Source: Lachnospiraceae bacterium
GTDB taxonomy: Bacteria > Bacillota > Clostridia > Lachnospirales > Lachnospiraceae
Direction of reading: 5' to 3'
Assembly (NCBI GenBank): GCA_023663945.1
Contig: JAMPGL010000009.1
Location: forward strand, 22,783-86,782
DNA length: 64,000 nt
Both the position numbers and the translations under genes were made by a program. Below are positions 17,589 through 26,836 of this stretch, in pieces (position 1 is the first letter of the stretch; each line of letters begins with the position of its first letter). Below the pieces are notes generated by a model. It made no database searches. It was not told where the DNA came from and saw only the letters and a program-made list of their open reading frames with translations.

Positions 17589-18662
17589 ATGGAGAGACGC
17601 TGGGAAGAGAATATCAGGAGAGTGACGCCTTATGTTGCAGGCGAACAGCCCAAAGAAGAGAATATTATCAAGCTGAATACCAATGAGTGCCCTTATCCTC
17701 CGGCACCGGGGGTGAGAGAGGCACTGCAAAATCTGGACAGTGAGAAGCTTCGTCTTTACCCGGATATGGATGCGGGAAAGCTGGTGGATGCACTGGCGGA
17801 GCATTATGGGGTAAAGCCGGAGCAGATTTTTGTAGGAGTGGGTTCGGATGATGTGCTGGCGTTGGCGTTTATGACTTTTTTTCATGGGGAAAAGCCGATT
17901 TTATTCCCGGATATTACTTATTCCTTTTATGATGTGTGGGCGGAAGTATTCCAGATTCCTTGGGAACTCTGCCCTTTAGATGAGCAATTCCGGATCTGTA
18001 AGGAAGATTACCTAAAGCCAAACGGCGGAATCGTGATTCCCAATCCCAACGCGCCTACCGGAGTGTTTGCGGAGCTTTCCGTGCTGGAAGAAATAATAGC
18101 TTCCAATCAGGACTCTGTGGTAATCATTGACGAGGCTTATATAGACTTTGGCGGTGAGAGTATCCTGCCCTTGATTGACAAGTATGAAAATTTGCTGGTG
18201 GTGCAGACCTTTTCCAAATCCCGCGCAATGGCGGGGATGAGAATTGGATTTGCCATGGCGGACGAGAGGCTGATACGCTATTTAAAGGATGTAAAATTTT
18301 CCTTTAATTCTTATACCATGAATCTGCCCTCCATTGAGGCGGGGACGGCTGCCGTTAAGGATGATGCGTATTTTAAGGAAATTGTGGGTAAAATTATCGC
18401 AACAAGAGAGTGGACCAAGGAGCACCTTGCGTCTTTGGGATTCCGGTTTACAGATACAAAGAGCAACTTCTTGTTTGTGACTCATGAGAGCATCTCCGCC
18501 GAAGAAATTTTTCAGGCGTTAAAGGACGCCGGTATTTATGTAAGATATTGGAAGAAACCCCGGATCAGCAACTATCTTCGCATCACTGTGGGAACCGATG
18601 CCCAGATGGAAAAGCTGGTGGAGTTTCTGACCAATTATATAAAGGAGAGAAAAGATGATTAA
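17589..18662 (+). CDS. hisC: Histidinol-phosphate aminotransferase-like PLP enzyme
   Basis: A 357-residue fold-type I aminotransferase of the HisC family. It begins with the substrate-arm motif KLNTNECPYPP and contains NPNAPTG and the DEAYIDF stretch. The PLP lysine is Lys210 in QTFSKSRAMAGMRIG. HisC converts imidazole-acetol phosphate to histidinol phosphate in histidine synthesis, but close relatives act on aromatic or phosphonate substrates. No other his gene is nearby; the gene overlaps the DUF368 gene by eight bases. The family is certain, the exact substrate less so. Confidence 0.82.
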   Translation: MERRWEENIRRVTPYVAGEQPKEENIIKLNTNECPYPPAPGVREALQNLDSEKLRLYPDMDAGKLVDALAEHYGVKPEQIFVGVGSDDVLALAFMTFFHGEKPILFPDITYSFYDVWAEVFQIPWELCPLDEQFRICKEDYLKPNGGIVIPNPNAPTGVFAELSVLEEIIASNQDSVVIIDEAYIDFGGESILPLIDKYENLLVVQTFSKSRAMAGMRIGFAMADERLIRYLKDVKFSFNSYTMNLPSIEAGTAAVKDDAYFKEIVGKIIATREWTKEHLASLGFRFTDTKSNFLFVTHESISAEEIFQALKDAGIYVRYWKKPRISNYLRITVGTDAQMEKLVEFLTNYIKERKDD

Positions 18663-19500
18663 GAACATACTAAAAGGCATGGTAGTGGGTGTCGCCAATA
18701 TTATACCCGGTGTCAGCGGAGGAACCATGATGGTGTCCATGGGAATTTATGATAAGCTCATTCACTGTCTGACACATTTATTTAAGGAATTTAAGGAAAG
18801 CATGAAGTTTTTGATTCCCATTTTTGTGGGAGTGGGCATCGCGCTGGTTGGCTTATCCTTTATTATTCAGCCGGCATTCGAGCATTTTCCGCTTCAGACA
18901 AGCTGTTTGTTTATCGGTCTGATTGTGGGCGGACTTCCGGCGGTATGGAAAAAGGTAAAGGGAAAAGGAGTCAAAGTCAGTTATATCATTCCCTTTTTGG
19001 TATTTTTTGTGCTGGTGGTTGGGCTTGCGCTGATTGGAGAAAAGGAAGGAAACGCCGCAGACCTGACCTTTGGACTCTGGTCCTGCGTGAAATTATTTTT
19101 GGTTGGAATTATTGCATCGGCAACCATGGTGATACCCGGGGTGAGCGGTTCCATGATGCTTTTATTGCTTGGATATTACAATCCCATAGTGAGCGCAATC
19201 AAAGATTTTGTGACGGCGCTTGCCTCCCTTGACATGCAGGGGATTTTACAGGGATGCGGAGTCTTGGTGCCCGCAGGGCTGGGAATTGTGGTAGGTATTT
19301 TCGCAATTGCCAAGTTAATTGAAATTATTTTTGAGAGATTTCCGATGCAGGCTTATTGGGCGATCATTGGATTGATTGTTGCATCTCCCTTTGCAGTTCT
19401 CTTAATGGCGCAGCTGGGGACGGTCACGGCGCTCAGCATTGCAGTCAGTGTTGTTACCTTTGCAGTGGGATTTGTGATTGCCATGAAGCTGGGAGATTAA
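18655..19500 (+). CDS. DUF368 membrane protein, PopT-type undecaprenyl phosphate translocase
   Basis: The 281-residue protein has about eight hydrophobic segments and two copies of the DUF368 signature. These are seen as ANIIPGVSGGTMM near the N-terminus and MVIPGVSGSMML in the middle, an internal inverted duplication. DUF368 proteins (PopT) recycle the lipid carrier undecaprenyl phosphate across the membrane in Gram-positive and some other bacteria. The start overlaps the aminotransferase end, and AAGGAGAG is the ribosome-binding site. The gene supports cell wall and surface polymer synthesis; the neighbouring glycosyltransferase genes use the same carrier type, a link that is inferred. Confidence 0.85.
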   Translation: MIKNILKGMVVGVANIIPGVSGGTMMVSMGIYDKLIHCLTHLFKEFKESMKFLIPIFVGVGIALVGLSFIIQPAFEHFPLQTSCLFIGLIVGGLPAVWKKVKGKGVKVSYIIPFLVFFVLVVGLALIGEKEGNAADLTFGLWSCVKLFLVGIIASATMVIPGVSGSMMLLLLGYYNPIVSAIKDFVTALASLDMQGILQGCGVLVPAGLGIVVGIFAIAKLIEIIFERFPMQAYWAIIGLIVASPFAVLLMAQLGTVTALSIAVSVVTFAVGFVIAMKLGD

Positions 19501-19504
19501 GAAA

Positions 19505-20338
19505 TTGGAAGCATATACGGATTTTGCCGATGTTTATGATATTTTTATGGACGAGACCCCTTATGAGCAGTGGGCGGACTTTCTTGCAGGACTGATACGG
19601 CAGTACGGCGTGTCCAGAACAACCGCGGAGATGGAGAAAGCTGCAGGGACGGAAAGTGAAACTGCCGGAAGAGAGGAAGCTCTTCTTGCGGAGCGAAATC
19701 TGGTTCTTGACCTAGGATGCGGTACGGGAACTTTGGCGGAGCTTCTTGCAGGCAAAGGCTACGATATGATCGGTGTGGACATTTCTCAGGAGATGCTGAA
19801 TATTGCGCTGGACAAAAAAGAAAAATCCGGCAGCGGTATTTTATATCTCTGTCAGGATATGCGGGAGCTGGATTTGTACAGTACGGTGGGGACGGTTTTA
19901 AGCGTCTGCGATTCCGTGAATTATCTGCTTGACGACGAGGAGGTTGTCACAGTTTTTTCGTTAGTGAATAATTATCTTTACCCCGGCGGGATTTTTATCT
20001 TTGATTTTAACACAGTATATAAGTATGAGCAGGTGATTGGCGACGCCACCATTGCGGAGAATCGGGAGACCTGCAGTTTTATCTGGGAAAATTATTATCA
20101 TCAGGAACAGCATGTCAATGAGTATGATTTGACGATTTTTACCAGAACAGGGACGGAAGGGCTGTACCGGCGTTTTACGGAAACGCATTTTCAGAGAGGA
20201 TACACTAAGGAAGAAATGATTCGGTTTGTGGAGCTGGCGGGGATGAAGGCAGTGCTTTTGCTGGATGCAGATACGCATAAAGCGCCAACCGAAACCAGTG
20301 AGCGGATTTATGTGATAGCGAGAGAGGATGGAAAATGA
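19505..20338 (+). CDS. Class I SAM-dependent methyltransferase
   Basis: The protein (277 aa) begins MEAYTDFADVYDIFMDE, typical of small-molecule methyltransferases. The SAM-binding motif I is LVLDLGCGTGTLAELLA, and the acidic VDIS follows. Residues about 37-60 form an extra Glu/Ala-rich insertion between the first helix and motif I. It starts with TTG at 19505, four bases after the DUF368 stop, and overlaps the hslO start by four bases, so it is translated as part of a run of genes. The methyl acceptor is unknown. Confidence 0.83.
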   Translation: MEAYTDFADVYDIFMDETPYEQWADFLAGLIRQYGVSRTTAEMEKAAGTESETAGREEALLAERNLVLDLGCGTGTLAELLAGKGYDMIGVDISQEMLNIALDKKEKSGSGILYLCQDMRELDLYSTVGTVLSVCDSVNYLLDDEEVVTVFSLVNNYLYPGGIFIFDFNTVYKYEQVIGDATIAENRETCSFIWENYYHQEQHVNEYDLTIFTRTGTEGLYRRFTETHFQRGYTKEEMIRFVELAGMKAVLLLDADTHKAPTETSERIYVIAREDGK

Positions 20339-21213
20339 CGGACTATATCGTGAGAGCAACGGCGGCAAATGCGGGAATCAGGGCATTTGCCGCTACTACA
20401 AAGAATCTTGTGGAACGGGCAAGGCAGGCGCATGACACCAGCCCGGTGGTGACGGCGGCGCTGGGAAGACTGCTCACCGGCGGTGTGATGATGGGAGCGA
20501 TGTTGAAAGGTGAGAAAGACCTGCTCACGCTTCAAATCAGCGGGGACGGACCCATCGGAGGAATGACAGTGACCGCTGATTCCAAGGGAAATGTAAAGGG
20601 ATATGCCAATAATCCTCAGGTGATGCTTCCCCCCAGCAAGGCGGGAAAGCTGGATGTAGGCGGCGGTGTGGGAAATGGAATCCTTCGTGTGATTAAGGAT
20701 ATGGGATTAAAGGAGCCTTATGCAGGGCAGACTGTATTACAGACCGGAGAGATTGCGGAGGATCTCACCTATTACTTTGCCACATCGGAACAGGTTCCTT
20801 CCAGCGTCGGGCTTGGCGTACTGATGGAAAAGACCAATACAGTCAAGCAGGCAGGCGGGTTCATTGTTCAGCTTATGCCCTTTACGGAGGAGGCTGTGAT
20901 CGCCCGGCTGGAAGAAAATCTTTCAAGGTTTTCTACGGTCACCAGTGTGTTGGAAGAGGGAAAGACGCCGGAGGAGATGCTGGGGCTTTTACTTTCCGGA
21001 CTGGATATGGAGGTTGTGGATACCATACCGGCACAGTTCTTTTGCAGCTGTGATAAGAAACGAGTGGAAAAGGCAGTAATCAGCATCGGTTCCAGAGAAA
21101 TTAAAGAGATGATAGCGGAAAACAAAGATATTGAAGTGAAGTGTCATTTTTGCAACAGCGCGTATACATTTACCATTGAAGATTTGAAAGAATTATTAAA
21201 GAAAAGCAGATAG
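20335..21213 (+). CDS. hslO: Hsp33 redox-regulated chaperone
   Basis: The 292-residue protein matches Hsp33 over its full length. It has an N-terminal domain starting DYIVRATAANAGIRAFA and the family stretch GGVMMGAMLKGEKDLLTLQISG. The C-terminal zinc switch is present as CSC and CHFC. In Hsp33 these four cysteines bind zinc when reduced; oxidation releases zinc and switches on holdase activity. This suits a strict anaerobe meeting oxygen. The ATG overlaps the methyltransferase stop by four bases, and nadE follows after eight bases. Confidence 0.95.
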   Translation: MTDYIVRATAANAGIRAFAATTKNLVERARQAHDTSPVVTAALGRLLTGGVMMGAMLKGEKDLLTLQISGDGPIGGMTVTADSKGNVKGYANNPQVMLPPSKAGKLDVGGGVGNGILRVIKDMGLKEPYAGQTVLQTGEIAEDLTYYFATSEQVPSSVGLGVLMEKTNTVKQAGGFIVQLMPFTEEAVIARLEENLSRFSTVTSVLEEGKTPEEMLGLLLSGLDMEVVDTIPAQFFCSCDKKRVEKAVISIGSREIKEMIAENKDIEVKCHFCNSAYTFTIEDLKELLKKSR

Positions 21214-21221
21214 GGGCGGAT

Positions 21222-23132
21222 ATGAAACAGGGATTTATCAAAGCGGCGGCGGTCACGCCCAATATAAAAGTGGCAGATACCATTTATAATTCGGAACAGA
21301 TTTGTGCAGGGGTCGATGAGGCTTTCCGGAAAGGAGCAAAAATCATTGTATTTCCGGAGCTGTGCATCTGCGGTTACACCTGTGAAGACCTTTTTTTGCA
21401 GGAAAGACTGCTTGCCTCCTGCAGGCAGCAGCTTAAGCAGATTGCAGAGCATACCAGAGGAAAGGATGGGCTGGTATTTGTAGGGCTTCCTCTTGAAAAG
21501 AAAGGAAAGCTTTATAATGTGGCGGCAGTTATCAGCGGTGGAGAAGTACTGGCTTTTATTCCGAAACTGAACATTCCTTCTTACGGAGAGTTTTATGAGA
21601 ACCGGCATTTTCAGCCGGGAAATCATCAGCCGGAGATGTTTTCCTTTGACGGGAGAGAGGTTCCTTTTGGAGCGGATATTCTTTTTCAGGCAGAGGGGAT
21701 GGAAGGGCTTCTGGTGGGCTGTGAGATTTGCGAGGACATCTGGGTTCCGGATTCTCCGGGAATCTCCCACGCTATGGCAGGCGCAGCCGTGCTGGTGAAT
21801 TTGTCGGCATCCAGTGAGACCATCGGAAAGGATTCTTACCGTCAGATGCTTGTTAAATCGGCAAGTGCAAAATTAATCTGCGGATATGTGTATTGCAGCA
21901 GCGGAGAGGGGGAGTCCACTCAGGATTTGGTATTTGGCGGACACAATATCATCGCGGAGGATGGAACGATTTTAAAGGAAGCAGTGAGGTTTGAAAACCA
22001 GATTACCTATGGGGATTTGGATTTGGGACGAATCCGCATGGAGCGGAGAAGAATGAATACCTTCGGCTGTGAAAAGAGCCAGAGTTATGAAGTTATTCCT
22101 TTTAAGCTGAACACAGTGGAAACTCCCTTAGAAAGAAGCTTTTCCTGCACGCCCTTTGTGCCGGAAGATTTTGGGGAGCGGAGCAGACGGTGTGAGGAGA
22201 TTTTGTCTATCCAATCTATGGGATTAAAGAAGAGGCTGGAGCATACCGGATGCCGGAAGGCTGTGATTGGAGTGTCGGGAGGTCTTGATTCCACCCTTGC
22301 CCTGCTTGTGGCTGCCAGAAGCTTTGATTTGCTTGGGCTTGAAAGGGACAATATCCGGGCGGTGACAATGCCTTGTTTTGGGACTACGGACCGGACTTAC
22401 GAGAATGCCTGCAAGCTTGCCAAAATCCTGGGAGCATCATTGGAAGAGGTGGACATCCGGGAAGCGGTGGAAGTTCATTTCCGGGACATTAAGCAGAGCA
22501 CAGATAATCATAATGTGACCTACGAAAACGGACAGGCGCGGGAGAGAACTCAGGTTTTGATGGATATTGCAAACCGGGAAAACGGTCTTGTAATCGGCAC
22601 GGGAGATATGTCGGAGCTTGCCCTTGGCTGGGCGACCTATAACGGGGACCATATGTCCATGTACGGCGTCAATGCCGGCGTGCCTAAGACACTGGTGCGC
22701 CATCTGGTAAGGTATTATGCGGATACCTGTGAAAGCGGGGAGTTAAAGAATGTGCTTTTGGATGTTCTGGATACTCCGGTAAGTCCGGAACTGCTTCCGC
22801 CCTCTGGTGAAACAATTACTCAAAAGACAGAGGATCTGGTGGGTCCTTATGAACTGCACGACTTCTTTTTATACTATCTGCTCCGCTGGGGGTATGAACC
22901 GGCTAAGATTTACCGGATTGCACGGATGTCCTTTGCCGGACAGTACGAGGAGCGGACGATTTTGAAATGGCTGAAAACCTTTTACCGCCGTTTCTTTTCC
23001 CAGCAGTTTAAGCGTTCCTGCCTGCCGGATGGACCGAAGGTGGGAAGCGTGGCGCTGTCTCCCAGAGGGGATTTGCGGATGCCGTCGGATGCCTGCGTGA
23101 GGATATGGATGGAACAAATCGAGGAGATGTGA
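21222..23132 (+). CDS. nadE: Glutamine-hydrolysing NAD+ synthase
   Basis: This 636-residue protein has two domains. The N-terminal nitrilase-like glutaminase (about 1-290) has the Glu of FPELCICGY, the Lys region IPKLNIP, and the nucleophile Cys in VGCEICEDIW. The C-terminal NAD synthetase (about 325-636) has the ATP P-loop IGVSGGLDSTLAL and the GDMSELALGWATYNGD stretch. It makes NAD from deamido-NAD using glutamine as ammonia donor. The length equals that of other bacterial two-domain enzymes. It is the last gene of the run and is followed by a terminator whose sequence is duplicated 1.26 kb downstream. Confidence 0.95.
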   Translation: MKQGFIKAAAVTPNIKVADTIYNSEQICAGVDEAFRKGAKIIVFPELCICGYTCEDLFLQERLLASCRQQLKQIAEHTRGKDGLVFVGLPLEKKGKLYNVAAVISGGEVLAFIPKLNIPSYGEFYENRHFQPGNHQPEMFSFDGREVPFGADILFQAEGMEGLLVGCEICEDIWVPDSPGISHAMAGAAVLVNLSASSETIGKDSYRQMLVKSASAKLICGYVYCSSGEGESTQDLVFGGHNIIAEDGTILKEAVRFENQITYGDLDLGRIRMERRRMNTFGCEKSQSYEVIPFKLNTVETPLERSFSCTPFVPEDFGERSRRCEEILSIQSMGLKKRLEHTGCRKAVIGVSGGLDSTLALLVAARSFDLLGLERDNIRAVTMPCFGTTDRTYENACKLAKILGASLEEVDIREAVEVHFRDIKQSTDNHNVTYENGQARERTQVLMDIANRENGLVIGTGDMSELALGWATYNGDHMSMYGVNAGVPKTLVRHLVRYYADTCESGELKNVLLDVLDTPVSPELLPPSGETITQKTEDLVGPYELHDFFLYYLLRWGYEPAKIYRIARMSFAGQYEERTILKWLKTFYRRFFSQQFKRSCLPDGPKVGSVALSPRGDLRMPSDACVRIWMEQIEEM

Positions 23133-23141
23133 TGATATAGG

Positions 23142-23171
23142 AAACGGAGCGGTCTGAGGATCGCTCCGTTT
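23142..23171 (+). terminator. nadE terminator, first of two identical copies
   Basis: AAACGGAGCG and CGCTCCGTTT pair around a ten-base loop. The same 30 bases recur exactly at 24400-24429, flanking the regulator gene in between. Confidence 0.8.
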
Positions 23172-23237
23172 ATTTCCGCGAGCAACGAGTCAAAGTCATG
23201 CTTAGAACCAGCTGAGGCTGGTTTTGACCTTTGACTC
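23171..23237 (+). repeat. Palindromic dispersed repeat, left copy
   Basis: Bases 23171-23202 recur in inverted orientation at 31170-31201 with one mismatch. The element folds on itself: GAGTCAAAGTC near 23187 pairs with GACCTTTGACTC near 23226 around an inner ACCAGC/GCTGGT hairpin. Confidence 0.7.
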
Positions 23238-23253
23238 CTGTAAAGAGTTTGGA

Positions 23254-24291
23254 CTATCTGATTGTGACACGATGAATCATTCGCTCAATGGCATCACTTG
23301 TATTGATACAACGGAGTTCAATATCTGGATGATTTGTCTGATAAACACGAAATAGCTCATCGGCAAAACCCTGTCCAATTTCTTCAACATCTTTAAAATC
23401 GAGAATAATAGTTTTAAATTTATCAAATCCAAAATATAGACGTTTGGCTTGAGATCTGGATACAGGATAGCCGCTGTCGCAAATATGTTTAATAGGAATT
23501 TGCGTTATAGTAAATCCGCCGTCATCATCAGAATACATATCAAAAATCTCCTTTATTGATCTGGTAGTGTCGTTGGCTAAAGCCATGATAATCAGGGTTC
23601 CTTTCCAATCCTGCATCTTTTGGAATGCTGGCGTTGCATTGGCTAAATCTGCAACGACCTCTTTCGTGTTGTCTTGAGAAAAGATTTTGTGATCGGAAAT
23701 TGCCCCAAAATGATCCATAACCTTTGAGGTAAAAAAGATTCCTTCCCCGGAATGGTTGTCATGGTCAGTAGTAAGTTTTCCCTTAAACAGACTGAAAATG
23801 GCGTCATCAAGACTGTCATAATGGTAAAAATCAGCAATTTTACGGAAGATACCAATTCCGTTGTCCCAAATATTCACCCAAGTGTATAAAGCATTTTGGT
23901 TAATGCTTACAATAACTTTTTCTGCATTGGAATGGTCAATTACGTTATTAAACATCTCCATGAAAGCATATTCCCAAATGCGGACAACATTTGATGAAAA
24001 ATGTTGGACGTAAGGACATAGTGTTTGACGATATATTATGTCTTCTTCCAAGGCTTTTTCTCTTAGCTGAAAAGTAAAAGACTGGCCTGCCGTTTTTACA
24101 AGATAATAATTGTCGGAGTTGTCTCGCGCGATGAATCCATCTTGTTCCATTTCATTTATATATTTGTAAACAGTGGTAGAAGAAATAGAAAATGTATCGG
24201 CAGTTCTTTTAACAAAATCAGGCTGTTTCTTAAAAATTTTTTCCATTATGTAATTTTTTATTCGATTACGTTTTTCTCTGGTAAATGACAT
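23254..24291 (-). CDS. HTH regulator with GHKL ATPase-like and STAS-like DUF4325 domains
   Basis: The 345-residue protein has an N-terminal winged-helix region (residues about 20-60, TFSISSTTVYKYINEMEQDG). A histidine-kinase-type ATPase domain with N-box FNNVIDHS, G1 box WDNGIGIF and a lid near SGEGIFFTSK follows. The C-terminal part resembles STAS-like DUF4325 (TIILDFKDVEEIGQGFADELF). It has no His-phosphorylation box, so it is probably a switch that couples ATP binding to DNA binding, as in anti-sigma-factor logic. The gene stands alone between two identical terminators, which suggests insertion as a cassette. Its target is unknown. Confidence 0.72.
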   Translation of the reverse strand: MSFTREKRNRIKNYIMEKIFKKQPDFVKRTADTFSISSTTVYKYINEMEQDGFIARDNSDNYYLVKTAGQSFTFQLREKALEEDIIYRQTLCPYVQHFSSNVVRIWEYAFMEMFNNVIDHSNAEKVIVSINQNALYTWVNIWDNGIGIFRKIADFYHYDSLDDAIFSLFKGKLTTDHDNHSGEGIFFTSKVMDHFGAISDHKIFSQDNTKEVVADLANATPAFQKMQDWKGTLIIMALANDTTRSIKEIFDMYSDDDGGFTITQIPIKHICDSGYPVSRSQAKRLYFGFDKFKTIILDFKDVEEIGQGFADELFRVYQTNHPDIELRCINTSDAIERMIHRVTIR

Positions 24292-24399
24292 TTAAATACC
24301 CTCCAAGCTTATTCTAATACATTAATAAACATAAATCAATATATTTTAAACTTATTGATGGAGATATTTAATTTAACTTATCTGTTTGTATAATATACT

Positions 24400-24430
24400 A
24401 AACGGAGCGGTCTGAGGATCGCTCCGTTTT
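24400..24430 (+). terminator. Second copy of the nadE terminator
   Basis: The 30 bases are identical to 23142-23171 and are followed by one more T. Before insertion of the regulator cassette, one copy probably served nadE and the convergent gene at 24479 in both directions. Confidence 0.75.
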
Positions 24431-24478
24431 GGCAGAAATATAATATAGGAAAAGGCAGTTTTAATGTCGTTGACTATA

Positions 24479-24961
24479 TCATGTAGCTGCCGGTGAAACA
24501 GACGGACTGGCAGAAGGTGAAGGTGCAGCCGCCTTTTCCAGTGAAGTTTTAATCGCATTGAGCAGTACCATGGAAGTATATTTGTTGTCATCCGAATACG
24601 TAATGCCGTCCAGGGACTGATTCTGTAAAATCTGATTGGCAAGAGAGTCAAAGGATGGCTCAATAAGCGGAAACATGGTAGCAACTGCCTCATCCAGATT
24701 TACGATGCGGATATCGTTGATATTATTTTCGTCCACAGTAACCTCCACATCCACGGCATTGTCATTTAAAATCAGGGAAGTGGTGTAGATACCGGGAACA
24801 TAGGAATCCGCAGGAGTTTCCACAGCGTTAGTTTCTTTTTTCTCTTTGGGAACGAACATGATGATCAGGAGGATGATAAATAATATTCCCAGCAGTGCGA
24901 AAATGCCGGTATATATCAATTCTTTCAGATGAAGTACAACAATTTTGGTTTTGGAGCTCAT
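24479..24961 (-). CDS. Single-pass membrane protein, FMN-bind-like extracellular domain
   Basis: A 160-residue protein with one N-terminal transmembrane helix (about 15-40). An outside domain follows, beginning YVPGIYTTSLILND and containing VTVDENNINDIRIVNLD, similar in pattern to FMN-bind-type domains. No Ser/Thr flavinylation signature is clear. The C-terminus is a Pro/Ser/Ala tail. It is convergent with nadE and has no gene partner on its strand. I do not assign a function. Confidence 0.6.
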   Translation of the reverse strand: MSSKTKIVVLHLKELIYTGIFALLGILFIILLIIMFVPKEKKETNAVETPADSYVPGIYTTSLILNDNAVDVEVTVDENNINDIRIVNLDEAVATMFPLIEPSFDSLANQILQNQSLDGITYSDDNKYTSMVLLNAIKTSLEKAAAPSPSASPSVSPAAT

Positions 24962-25170
24962 GGAATATCTCCGTTACGTTCTTTTTATTATCATATTAAG
25001 GAGGGTGGGGTTTTATGCAAAGAATTGGGAGAAACAGGAAGGGAAATATGCTGCAAATATAAAAAGAAAATTTGAAATATAAATTGGAAGATATGTTGTC
25101 TTATGATAAAATAATAGTAAATTTGGATTTGGATTCTAACTATACTATGCTGTGATATGGAGTGAATCGT

Positions 25171-25605
25171 GTGGACAATCTTACAAAGGAACAACGACAC
25201 AAAAATATGCGTAATATCAAATCCAGCGATACCAGCATTGAGCTGATGCTTAGAAAAGAACTGTGGGCAAGGGGCATGCATTATAGAAAGAATTATGCTT
25301 CTCTGCCGGGAAAGCCGGACATTGCGTTGACAAAGTATAAAATAGCAATTTTTTGCGACAGCGAATTTTTCCATGGGAAGGATTGGGAGGTTTTGAAACC
25401 GCGTCTGGAAGCAGGCAGTAATCCTGAGTATTGGAAGAAAAAGATTTTGAGAAACATTGAGCGGGATGACGAGGTGAATAAGGCACTTATGTTTATGGGG
25501 TGGACCGTAATCCGGTTTTGGGGAAAAGACATTATGAAGAATCGTGAGGAATGCATTCAAGTGATTGAGGAGTGCATCTTTGAACAAAAAATACAGAAGG
25601 TTTGA
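25171..25605 (+). CDS. vsr: Very short patch repair (Vsr)-type endonuclease
   Basis: The 144-residue protein shows the Vsr pattern: RHKNMRNIKSSDTSIELMLRKELWARG, then LPGKPDIALTKYKIAIF, and a C-terminal GWTVIRFWGKDI. Vsr nicks 5' of the T in T:G mismatches created when 5-methylcytosine deaminates, so it usually accompanies a cytosine-5 methyltransferase. One is encoded 2 kb downstream. The usual zinc-site stretch reads CDSEFFHGKDW here. I chose GTG at 25171, since GGAG at 25159-25162 overlaps the alternative GTG at 25162. The gene opens the restriction-modification cluster. Confidence 0.88.
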   Translation: MDNLTKEQRHKNMRNIKSSDTSIELMLRKELWARGMHYRKNYASLPGKPDIALTKYKIAIFCDSEFFHGKDWEVLKPRLEAGSNPEYWKKKILRNIERDDEVNKALMFMGWTVIRFWGKDIMKNREECIQVIEECIFEQKIQKV

Positions 25606-25618
25606 TTGGAGATTTAAA

Positions 25619-26836
25619 ATGTTTTATGACAAACAGCCCAGAGAAAAGCAGGAAGAATACAAGAGAATGTTGACAATAATAGGGGAGTTATCCAGACTAT
25701 TTTCAGAAAGCGAATGCCCGTATTTGGCGTATCGTGCGCATGAAAATGTATTTTGTAAGTATCTGGAAGCAGAAAATCTTGCCCGTTTCGACTGTTCTGC
25801 CGATGCCAAAAAGGAAACGACAGGGGTTGGACTGAAAACATGGATGGGAAATGATGACCAAAAGGTAGCTGAGTTTGGAAAGCTGAAAAAGAACTATACA
25901 AATCTTTCGGGAATAGACTTGGTAAAGACAATTGCCGAGTATAGAAATGAGCGGATAAGAGTCACGATGAGGCTGCATGGCATAGACAAAATGATATATC
26001 ATGTTGTCAGACGCATTCCAAACGCAATGGAGATTTTGGAATGCGCGTTTGACCCGATTGATATAGAAAATGTGTCATTGATCGAAGACCGGGGGAATGA
26101 CAATAATACATATTTCACGGATGGAAAACATACTTATCATTTCAGTGTGTCGAAGAATACATTGTATATGCTGTTTGACGATTTGGAATTATTGGATACG
26201 TTTAAGGTTGATATTAAAGAAGACCCTTATATTCTTTTAATGCGCTTATTAGGCAGGGCACAGCAGAAGGAGTACGATGATTCAACGCAGTATGATGAAG
26301 CAAAGCTGGCAGTTGAAGTTGTTAAAGCAAGCACGGCAGTTAAAAAGGAGAAGCTGTGTTTACCACTATATTCAAAATCTGCAAAGCAGGGTAAATTTGT
26401 TGCTGAAAAAAGCGGGTTGAATCAGTGGAACGCAGGCGGCAGGGCAAGACATGAGGATGAATTGTATATACCTTATCAGGCTGTCGACAGAGAGCGGAAT
26501 ATGACATTTTTTCCGCCAAGGGATACTTCGTTTATACTGCATCTTCCGGACGGCTCCGAAGTGTCAGCTAAAGTGTGTCAGGAGGCAGATAAAAGTAATC
26601 CGCTTATCGGAAAGGCAATTATGAGCAACCCTAACAAAGTTTTAGGGAAATGGCTGCTTCGTGATGTTTTTGAAATTAAGCCGGGAACAGTAGTGACCTA
26701 TGAAATGTTGGAAAAATTCGGCATTGACAGTGTAATCTTCACGAAAAATTCTGAACTGGATTATTCAGTGGATTTTTCTGAGATAGGGACTTACGAAGAA
26801 TTTTATGATTGCGGGGGGCAGGAGTCGGATGAGTGA
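25619..26836 (+). CDS. Putative restriction endonuclease with C-terminal B3-like (NgoFVII-type) DNA-binding domain
   Basis: The 405-residue protein has a C-terminal region (about 255-400) with LNQWNAGGRAR, ELYIPYQAV, FFPPRDTSFIL and KVLGKWLLRDVF. These match the B3-like target-recognition domain of NgoFVII/BfiI-type enzymes. The N-terminal part (about 1-240) includes ENLARFDCSADAK and GVGLKTW. A nuclease role is likely, but I see no clear phospholipase D HKD motif, unlike BfiI. The ATG at 25619 follows GGAG and lies 13 bases after the vsr stop. It overlaps the next gene by eight bases, so R, R and M are transcribed together. Confidence 0.75.
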   Translation: MFYDKQPREKQEEYKRMLTIIGELSRLFSESECPYLAYRAHENVFCKYLEAENLARFDCSADAKKETTGVGLKTWMGNDDQKVAEFGKLKKNYTNLSGIDLVKTIAEYRNERIRVTMRLHGIDKMIYHVVRRIPNAMEILECAFDPIDIENVSLIEDRGNDNNTYFTDGKHTYHFSVSKNTLYMLFDDLELLDTFKVDIKEDPYILLMRLLGRAQQKEYDDSTQYDEAKLAVEVVKASTAVKKEKLCLPLYSKSAKQGKFVAEKSGLNQWNAGGRARHEDELYIPYQAVDRERNMTFFPPRDTSFILHLPDGSEVSAKVCQEADKSNPLIGKAIMSNPNKVLGKWLLRDVFEIKPGTVVTYEMLEKFGIDSVIFTKNSELDYSVDFSEIGTYEEFYDCGGQESDE

